64,000 bases of DNA, taken from NCBI GenBank assembly GCA_017308235.1, contig JAFKFL010000007.1, positions 409,033-473,032 of the forward strand, read 5' to 3'. The DNA comes from Alphaproteobacteria bacterium. Lineage in GTDB: Bacteria > Pseudomonadota > Alphaproteobacteria > Reyranellales > Reyranellaceae. The position numbers were made by a program, and so were the translations under genes. Below, in pieces: positions 58,783 to 64,000 of the stretch (the stretch's first letter is position 1; every line of letters begins with the position of its first letter). Below the pieces are notes generated by a model. The model had not been told where the DNA came from, did not search any database, and was given only the letters and a program-made list of their open reading frames with translations.

Positions 58783-59991
58783 TCAATTCTTCGCCACCAG
58801 CGGACATCCGCCTTCGTTCAGCGGCCGGAAAGCCTCCGTGCCAGGAACCGTAGCGATGATCCTGGCCAGGTCCCATTCGCCCTTGGATTCTTCGGGCGTC
58901 TTTACCTGCATGAGGTACATGTCGCGAATGACACGACCGTCGCCGCGTACGCTCCCGTTCGTGGTCATGAAGTCGTTGATCGGGATCTTCCTCATTTCCG
59001 CCAGCACGGCCTTGGCTTCGTCAGTACCGGCGGCCTTCACCGCCTTCAAATAGTGCAGCACAGCGCCATAGGTGCCCGCCTGAATGAAAGACGGCGGCCG
59101 GCCGATCTCCTTGGTGAATCGGTCGGTGAAGGCGCGCGCCTGTGGGTTCATGTCGTAGTAGAAGGGACTCGAGATCAGGAGACCTTGTGCGATCTTCAGG
59201 CCGAGGCCGTGCACATCGGGAAACTGCGCCAGCGGTGCGCTGATCTTGATGCCTCGCTTCGACAAGCCAAACTCGGAGGCCTGCTTCACGGCGTTGATGA
59301 TGTCGTTGCCACCGTTTGCAACCAGCAGCCCTTTGGCCTTCGAGGCCTGTGCCTGCACGAGATAGGAGGAGAAATCCTGGGAGTTCAGCGGATGGCGTGC
59401 CGAACCCAGCACGCTGCCGCCTGTCGCCTTGATGAAGCGGGTCGCGTCGGCTTCGATGGCGAGCCCGAACGCATAATCCACGGTGATGAAGAACCAGCTG
59501 TCGATACCCTGCTTGCCGAGAGCGCTCACGATTGTCTTGGTCTGGCCGTAGGTGTCGTAGATCCAGTGAATGCTGTGGCTGCCGCAAGACTTGCCGGTCA
59601 GCTCCGAGGTCGCCGCCGCCGTCGGCATGACGATGCGGTTCTTCTCCGCGGCGACCTTCACCAGCGCCAACGCGATGGCGGAGTTCGGTATGCCGATCAC
59701 CAGGTCGACGTCTTCGTTCTCATACCAGCGTTTGGCGATGCCGACGCCGACATCGACCTTGCTCTGAAAATCGGCGCTCACCATCTCGATCGGCTTGCCC
59801 AGCGCCGAGCCGCCGAAATCGGCGATCGCGAATTTGACTGACGCGACGTCGCCCGGTCCGGTGTTCTCGGCATAGGGGCCGGACATGTCGTCCAGCACGC
59901 CGATTTTTACAGAGTTGTTCTGGGCAAGCGTGCTCGTGCCCCACAGGCAACAGCCAAGCAACGCCGCGACAATGGTCCTGGCGCTTTGCAT
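58783..59991 (-). CDS. branched-chain-amino-acid-type ABC transporter substrate-binding protein
   Basis: This 402-residue protein has a signal peptide (about 1-23, LWGTSTLA-QN) and a periplasmic-binding-protein type I fold of the LivJ/AmiC group: VKIGVLDDMSGPYAENTGPG, DVASVKFAIADFGGSALGKP, VDVGVGIAKRWYENEDVDLV, IGIPNSAIALALVKVAAEKN and RIVMPTAAATSELTGKSCGS. It should bind an amino acid, amide or aromatic acid in the periplasm. No permease or ATPase gene is nearby, so it is either an orphan binding protein or its importer lies elsewhere. The ATG at 59991 has GAGGAAAC upstream. Confidence 0.93.
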   Translation of the reverse strand: MQSARTIVAALLGCCLWGTSTLAQNNSVKIGVLDDMSGPYAENTGPGDVASVKFAIADFGGSALGKPIEMVSADFQSKVDVGVGIAKRWYENEDVDLVIGIPNSAIALALVKVAAEKNRIVMPTAAATSELTGKSCGSHSIHWIYDTYGQTKTIVSALGKQGIDSWFFITVDYAFGLAIEADATRFIKATGGSVLGSARHPLNSQDFSSYLVQAQASKAKGLLVANGGNDIINAVKQASEFGLSKRGIKISAPLAQFPDVHGLGLKIAQGLLISSPFYYDMNPQARAFTDRFTKEIGRPPSFIQAGTYGAVLHYLKAVKAAGTDEAKAVLAEMRKIPINDFMTTNGSVRGDGRVIRDMYLMQVKTPEESKGEWDLARIIATVPGTEAFRPLNEGGCPLVAKN

Positions 59992-60203
59992 TGTTTCCTC
60001 CCTGTTACGGAATGCTAGCACAGCCCGCTCGACGGAAAGGACTTGAAAAGCCCGGCCGGCTGCGCAGGATAGGCGGTGTGCCCGATGCAATTTTCATCGG
60101 GGTGTGGTGGTCCGCAATTTGCGCGGGCGTGGGTGAAACTGGCGTCCGGTCGGCGCGAGTCGATCGACGGCAACAACATATGTGAAAGGCATATTTCAAT
60201 ATT

Positions 60204-60704
60204 TTGAGCAGCGCATTTCCGTTTGTCCTCGCGGTCCTGGGCATTATCGCGGCCCTTATCTGGGCGGTTCGTGCTGCGCGCGCCGCCTATAGGAAACGGC
60301 GTGTGATCGAGCGGGCGCGCGAAACCGCTCTGCTGCAGAAGCTGATCGAGACGCTCTACCAGGAGATCTCGGTCCTGCCGTCGCCGCCGCTTGCGACCGA
60401 AGGGATTCCCAAACGCTTTCCCTCGCGGCAGGCGGCACAGGCCTTCGGCGAACGCTGGTCGCGCGGCGGTCCGGCCTCGTTCCGGACGCGGGACGTCGAC
60501 GCGGCGGGCCACGATGAGAACCATCCCCAGTTCAACCGGTCGGAACTCGGCGGCGGCGTCCTCTATCCCATGCCCGCGCTGTTCTTCGGCATGAGTGATC
60601 CTCATAGCGACGACGAGGGATGGTATCTCGACTTCCTGCGCGCCAAGAAATCCTGGATGGAGAACTACCGCACCCAGCTCAAGGAAGGCGTGCAGCCGTT
60701 TTGA
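60204..60704 (+). CDS. hypothetical protein with one transmembrane helix
   Basis: This 166-residue protein has one N-terminal hydrophobic segment (FPFVLAVLGIIAALIWAVRA) then a basic helical region (RAAYRKRRVIERARETALLQ, KLIETLYQEISVLPSPPLAT). The C-terminal part (FPSRQAAQAFGERWSRGGPA, NRSELGGGVLYPMPALFFGM, DEGWYLDFLRAKKSWMENYR) does not match a family that I recognise. It uses a TTG start. It is likely anchored in the inner membrane with a cytoplasmic or periplasmic domain. It stands alone upstream of a family A palindrome. Confidence 0.6.
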   Translation: MSSAFPFVLAVLGIIAALIWAVRAARAAYRKRRVIERARETALLQKLIETLYQEISVLPSPPLATEGIPKRFPSRQAAQAFGERWSRGGPASFRTRDVDAAGHDENHPQFNRSELGGGVLYPMPALFFGMSDPHSDDEGWYLDFLRAKKSWMENYRTQLKEGVQPF

Positions 60705-60737
60705 AGGCTCACGGCGACGGTCAATCGACATGATGCG

Positions 60738-60812
60738 TCACCCTCAGGAGGCGCGAAGCGCCGTATCCCACCCTTCAAGACGCGGCCTGAGGCCGCCCCT
60801 CAGGGTGAGGTG
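60738..60812. repeat. dispersed intergenic palindrome, family A copy 4 (short)
   Basis: Arms TCACCCTCAGG and CCTCAGGGTGA with GCGCCGTATCCCACCCTTCAAGACGCGG-type inner sequence, shorter than the other copies (75 bases). It lies between two convergent genes and may work as a bidirectional terminator. Confidence 0.7.
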
Positions 60813-60821
60813 TTGGAAGCC

Positions 60822-62753
60822 CTACAAACAATCGCGCGGGATGAGCTGATCCCAGGTGCGCGAGCAAGCCTCGTCGTCGCCTTCCCAGGCGCGCAGGCTG
60901 GCGTTGAGCAGGAACGCCTCGGGCGTGCAGGAGACGCGGAGCGATGTCTCGATCCGGACCTTCCAGGCGTCTCGCGCGATCGTCTCGCTGGCGCCAAGCT
61001 CGGCGATGGCGCTGGTGGGATCGTCGTCTTCGATGTGCCAATGCCAGCGGCCTTGCGTGGCGAGTTCGAGGCCGAGGCGGTCGATGCGTTTTGCGCCGGA
61101 GCCGAGCGGCGTGACCTTCTCCGGCGGCGCCGTCTCAGGTTCCGGGAACGGCCGAGGCGTCGCGCGGACCCGCTCGGGCAGGAGCGGCAGGTCGAGCGCG
61201 CCGCCCAGGATCGTCACCGTCGCCGCCTCGGGGCCGGGCCACAGGAGCGGCCAGTAGGTCGTAGAGAGCGCGAGCCGGATGCGGTGCCCCGCGGGAAAGA
61301 CGAAGCCGAGGTCGTTGAGCTTGATCCGCACGCGGTAGCGCTGGCCGACGGTGAGCGGCGAGGGCGTCTCGTGGCTGTCGCGATGGGCAAGGTTGAGGAG
61401 GCCATAGGAGACGCGCAGCGACTCACCCGAGGGATGGACGTCGCAGAGCCGCGCGACCAGATAGGCGATCGGCTTGTCGGACGTGATTTCGACGGCGAGT
61501 TCCGGCGCACCGAGAAGAGCGAGCGGGCGATCGAGTGGCGGCGTCTCGAAGACAAGCGAGCGTGCGTCGTCCTCGTGCTGGTCGTCGGCCTGGTCGTTGC
61601 CGGCGCCGAACGGGCACCATTCGCCGGCATGCTTGCCGACGGTTTGCAGCGACACGATCGGCCGCGGCGTGAGCGTTGCCGTTTCCGTTGCAAGTCCGTC
61701 GTCGGTGAGGAACAGGCGATGCGTCTTGCGATCCGCTGGCGGCCAGCAGGGCTCCTCGACCCAATGGCCGGGCAACGTCTCGTGATGGGCGGCGGGCATC
61801 ATGGTCTTGGTCATCCAGGCGCGCAGCATCGGCTCGTCCATCACGCCGGTGTCGATGCCCTTCAGCCAATGGTCCCACCAGCGCAGCATCTCCTGCAGGA
61901 AGCCGATCTGCGGGCCGGGCTTGGCGAAATGCGGATAGGCATGCGCCCATGGCCCGATCAGTCCTTTGCGCGGGCAGGAGAGGTGCTCGAGCATGCGCGG
62001 GATCGCGTTGGTGTAACCGTCTGTCCAGCCGCCCACGAGCCAGGTCGGGCATTTCACGGCGCCGTAGTCCTCGCAGATCGAGCCGTGCTTCCAGTAGGCA
62101 TCGCGCCTCTGATGCTTCAGCCAGGCCTCCAGCGGCAGGGGCGCGTTCGCGAGCCGCGCGTGCCACATCGCGCGCCACTGCTCGCCCACCAGCAGGGGAT
62201 CGGGCGGATGGCAGAGTGCGCGAAAGAAGAAGGACGCCCAGCCAAGTCCGCCGCCCAGCCGCGCGCCGCCCATATAGTGCACGTCGTCGGCGTAGCGATC
62301 GTCGGTCGAGCAGATCGACACGATGGCCTTCAGCGCCGGCGGCTGGTGGGCCGCCACCTGCAGCGCATTGAAGCCGCCCCAGGAGATCCCCATCATGCCG
62401 ACCGCGCCCGTGCACCAGGGCTGGCGCGCCAGCCAGGCGATCACCTCGAGCGCATCGTCCTGTTCCTGCCGGGCGTACTCGTCGGTGAGCAGGCCTTCCG
62501 ACTCGCCGCTGCCGCGGATGTCGACGCGCACGCAAGCGTAGCCGTGGCCCGCGAGGTAGGGATGGGTGAGCGCATCGCGCTCGTGCGTGCCGTCGCGCTT
62601 GCGATACGGCAGGTACTCCAGGATTGCCGGCACGGGGTTGCGCTCGGCATCGGCCGGCAGCCAGAGGCGCGCGGCCAGCCGCGTACCGTCGCTCAGGGGG
62701 ATCAGCGTGTGCTCGATCTCGCGCACATCGCGAGGAAACGCTGAAACGATCAA
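60822..62753 (-). CDS. CocE/NonD family alpha/beta hydrolase
   Basis: This 643-residue enzyme is a serine hydrolase of the X-Pro dipeptidyl-peptidase/CocE group: IPLSDGTRLAARLWLPADAE, VPAILEYLPYRKRDGTHERD, VRVDIRGSGESEGLL, the nucleophile motif VGMMGISWGGFNALQVAAHQ, CPTWLVGGWTDGYTNAIPRM and GPWAHAYPHFAKPGPQIGF with the catalytic His. A C-terminal jelly-roll domain (AVEITSDKPIAYLVARLCDV, RVRIKLNDLGFVFPAGHRIR, LALSTTYWPLLWPGPEAATV) is typical of CocE. It cleaves ester or amide bonds; substrate unknown. The stop of the next upstream gene is only 7 bp away. Confidence 0.93.
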   Translation of the reverse strand: MIVSAFPRDVREIEHTLIPLSDGTRLAARLWLPADAERNPVPAILEYLPYRKRDGTHERDALTHPYLAGHGYACVRVDIRGSGESEGLLTDEYARQEQDDALEVIAWLARQPWCTGAVGMMGISWGGFNALQVAAHQPPALKAIVSICSTDDRYADDVHYMGGARLGGGLGWASFFFRALCHPPDPLLVGEQWRAMWHARLANAPLPLEAWLKHQRRDAYWKHGSICEDYGAVKCPTWLVGGWTDGYTNAIPRMLEHLSCPRKGLIGPWAHAYPHFAKPGPQIGFLQEMLRWWDHWLKGIDTGVMDEPMLRAWMTKTMMPAAHHETLPGHWVEEPCWPPADRKTHRLFLTDDGLATETATLTPRPIVSLQTVGKHAGEWCPFGAGNDQADDQHEDDARSLVFETPPLDRPLALLGAPELAVEITSDKPIAYLVARLCDVHPSGESLRVSYGLLNLAHRDSHETPSPLTVGQRYRVRIKLNDLGFVFPAGHRIRLALSTTYWPLLWPGPEAATVTILGGALDLPLLPERVRATPRPFPEPETAPPEKVTPLGSGAKRIDRLGLELATQGRWHWHIEDDDPTSAIAELGASETIARDAWKVRIETSLRVSCTPEAFLLNASLRAWEGDDEACSRTWDQLIPRDCL

Positions 62754-62760
62754 GGTGAGG

Positions 62761-63123
62761 TCATTCCCCGCGCTTCTTGGCGTCGTACTTCTCGAGCGAG
62801 ACCTCCTCGAGGCAGTTGGAGAACTCGATCGGCGCCTGCAGCTCGGCGCCGGGGCCGGCTTCTGTCCGGACGACGCAGCGCGCGATGCGCAGGCAGTACT
62901 GCTCCTCCAGCCGGCGCTCCGAGACCAGCGTTTCGATGGTCTTTTTCACCGAGTCCTTGAGCAGGGCGAGCTTGCCGTTCTGGAAATCCTCGCGCGCGGA
63001 GGTGAGGCAGGCGAATTCGGCCCGGGCGGGCTTCGACCGGTCCGGTTGTTGCGCCATCGCAGCGGCCCAGTATGCAATCGCCAGCCCAAGCCCGATGATC
63101 AGCCCGGTTCGGATTTTCGACAT
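62761..63123 (-). CDS. small exported hypothetical protein
   Basis: This 120-residue protein has one hydrophobic N-terminal segment (IRTGLIIGLGLAIAYWAAAM) that could be a signal peptide or anchor and then a helical region with four cysteines (ARAEFACLTSAREDFQNGK, EEQYCLRIARCVVRTEAGPG, EFSNCLEEVSLEKY), likely forming disulfides in the periplasm. The ATG at 63123 is better than 63141. It precedes the CocE hydrolase gene by 7 bp on the same strand, so the two form an operon. No family is recognised. Confidence 0.65.
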   Translation of the reverse strand: MSKIRTGLIIGLGLAIAYWAAAMAQQPDRSKPARAEFACLTSAREDFQNGKLALLKDSVKKTIETLVSERRLEEQYCLRIARCVVRTEAGPGAELQAPIEFSNCLEEVSLEKYDAKKRGE

Positions 63124-63282
63124 TGAACCCACCCGTCTCAATCCGGCACGCCGGCCAGTCGCAAGACCGCAGACTACTTCGCAATGCGATCGGGAAGAAG
63201 TAGGCCCATGCGCATTTTCAGACGCCCGATGACGGAAACGTGGAAGCGCCGCGCCGGGCAGGCAAGACGCCCGGCGTCGCGT

Positions 63283-63720
63283 TCAGTGCCAGCTGAGCGT
63301 GATGACGACGTCGCCCGGCATTCCGTGCGGGAAATCGAGGATCTGGTACTGGATGTGGTAACCACGTGGCTTGAGCTGGCGCCGCCAGAACTCGAGGATC
63401 TCGAGCGGAATGCCGGTCAGGGTCTTCTCCCAGCCCGGTTCCACCTGGTTGATGGCGCGGCCATTGTCGGTGCAGAGATGATTGGGAAAACGGAATATCT
63501 GGACCGACATCTGGCCGTTCTCGACGGCGCGATTGATGATGATCGACGCCTTATGCATGACCTCATCGTCGGAAAGCCCGGAGGGCTTGCTCAGCCGATC
63601 GAGGAGGGCCCGCTTCTCTTCCTCCTCGGCGGCCTGCGTCTTCAGCGCGGCAGAGGCCTTTGCTGCTTCGGCCGCGGCGATCTTCGCCTGCAAATCCTTG
63701 ACGCTGGGCAAATCAATCAT
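63283..63720 (-). CDS. hypothetical protein with a coiled-coil N terminus
   Basis: This 145-residue protein begins with VKDLQAKIAAAEAAKASAAL, KTQAAEEEEKRALLDRLSKP, a charged coiled coil, then SDDEVMHKASIIINRAVENG, QMSVQIFRFPNHLCTDNGRA, INQVEPGWEKTLTGIPLEIL and EFWRRQLKPRGYHIQYQILD. The C-terminal half looks like a compact alpha-beta domain. It resembles small uncharacterised proteins in Bradyrhizobium and relatives, but I cannot name it. It lies 23 bp downstream of the PPK2-like gene on the same strand, probably in one operon. Confidence 0.65.
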   Translation of the reverse strand: MIDLPSVKDLQAKIAAAEAAKASAALKTQAAEEEEKRALLDRLSKPSGLSDDEVMHKASIIINRAVENGQMSVQIFRFPNHLCTDNGRAINQVEPGWEKTLTGIPLEILEFWRRQLKPRGYHIQYQILDFPHGMPGDVVITLSWH

Positions 63721-63743
63721 GGCTGTCCTCCGTCAAACGAGTC

Positions 63744-64000
63744 TCAGTATCTTTGCGCGACCATGCGATGCTTTGCGAGGAAGGCGGTGTCGTCGTACTT
63801 GTGCTTCTCCGAACGGTCGGGAAGCTTCACCTTCTCCCGCTCGACCTTCTTGTAGGGAATCTGCGACAGGATGTGCGCGATGCAGTTCAGGCGGGCGCGC
63901 TTCTTGTCATTGGAATCGACGATGTGCCACGGCGAGTGCTCGACGTCCGTGTGCTTCAGCATCAGGTCGCGCGCCTTCGAATACTTGTACCAGCGCTTGA
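63744..64000 (-). CDS. ppk2: polyphosphate kinase 2 family protein, C-terminal end
   Basis: The frame is open at the right edge of the window, so only the last 85 residues are visible. They read KRWYKYSKARDLMLKHTDVE, HSPWHIVDSNDKKRARLNCI, AHILSQIPYKKVEREKVKLP and DRSEKHKYDD, which match the C terminus of PPK2-type kinases (W-x-x-V-x-S-x-D-K-K-x-A-R-L-N-C-I). PPK2 phosphorylates GDP or ADP with polyphosphate. The catalytic Walker motifs lie outside the window. The hypothetical protein gene 63283-63720 follows 23 bp downstream. Confidence 0.9.
   Translation of the reverse strand, partial: KRWYKYSKARDLMLKHTDVEHSPWHIVDSNDKKRARLNCIAHILSQIPYKKVEREKVKLPDRSEKHKYDDTAFLAKHRMVAQRY

Noticed and set aside
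58566..58853. Plus-strand frames between the toxin operator and the substrate-binding protein gene
   Set aside because: The frame runs into the antisense of the binding-protein gene; the unique part is Arg/His rich with no domain, so no gene is called.
1..64000. CRISPR arrays, tRNA or rRNA genes, prophage or integrase genes
   Set aside because: No regularly spaced direct repeats, no tRNA cloverleaf with TTC-type arms that I could recognise, no rRNA-like stretches and no integrase or transposase motifs were seen by eye; a dedicated scan (tRNAscan-SE, CRISPR finder) would be more sensitive.

Overview
The window is a GC-rich chromosomal segment of a Gram-negative bacterium. It carries an OmpA-type outer-membrane protein, a porin, several lipoproteins and many signal peptides. 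The gene mix points to an alphaproteobacterium of the Reyranella/Rhodospirillales or Bradyrhizobium kind: family III CoA-transferases, luciferase-like oxidoreductases, D-aminoacylase and codA-like amidohydrolases, class III cyclases with TPR tails, DUF2231/DUF1330/DUF2255/DUF1062 genes, and dispersed intergenic palindromes. That placement is an inference from gene content only. I see no rRNA, tRNA, CRISPR array, insertion sequence or phage.

Layout. 0-8.6 kb: a 5'-truncated AraC-type regulator, then an envelope block made of an OmpA-like barrel protein, two tandem paralogous secreted proteins, a porin, a run of small secreted proteins of unknown role and a DUF1254-type protein. 8.7-15 kb: exported MsrA and a sorbosone-dehydrogenase-like protein face carboxymuconolactone-decarboxylase-like, cupin, aldo/keto reductase and D-aminoacylase-like genes. 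15.5-26.9 kb: mostly minus-strand catabolic genes (aldo/keto reductase, methyltransferase, enoyl-CoA hydratase, CoA-transferase, two SDRs, LLM monooxygenase, MFS transporter, TauD-like dioxygenase). 27-33 kb: an IclR regulator divergent from the dioxygenase, a VOC protein, a complete NitT/TauT-type ABC importer and an SDR.

33-44 kb is different in character: short lipoproteins, small orphan genes and a striking amount of gene debris. It holds two C-terminal SRAP (YedK/HMCES) fragments in opposite orientation, a class III cyclase tail with a frameshift, and a cyclase-TPR gene split by a TAG codon and preceded by a tiny ORF that runs into an intrinsic terminator. Further remnants lie at 28.5-28.7 kb (pieces resembling two other genes of this window, side by side) and at 50.3-50.7 kb (a frameshifted GyrI-like gene).

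43.8-64 kb: a serine/threonine-kinase-like protein with two peptidoglycan-binding repeats, a RibD-type reductase convergent with an ECF sigma factor bearing a SnoaL-like tail, GST, a codA-like amidohydrolase, an intact membrane-anchored class III cyclase, a BON lipoprotein, an acyl-CoA ligase, cysteine synthase, an SDR, an LLM oxidoreductase, a type II toxin-antitoxin pair, a branched-chain-type periplasmic binding protein, a CocE-family hydrolase and the C-terminal end of a PPK2-type polyphosphate kinase.

The best regulatory signals are perfect palindromes in promoters: 34588-34605 (RidA/ArsR-like pair), 26938-26954 (dioxygenase/IclR pair) and 58535-58552 (toxin-antitoxin). Four related long palindromes (15.1, 16.2, 54.4 and 60.8 kb) look like dispersed REP/MITE-like elements. 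I did not find one clear new multi-gene system. The strongest leads are the leader-ORF/terminator element, the interrupted cyclase, the repeated SRAP debris, and an SDR with a split dinucleotide-binding loop and no catalytic lysine.
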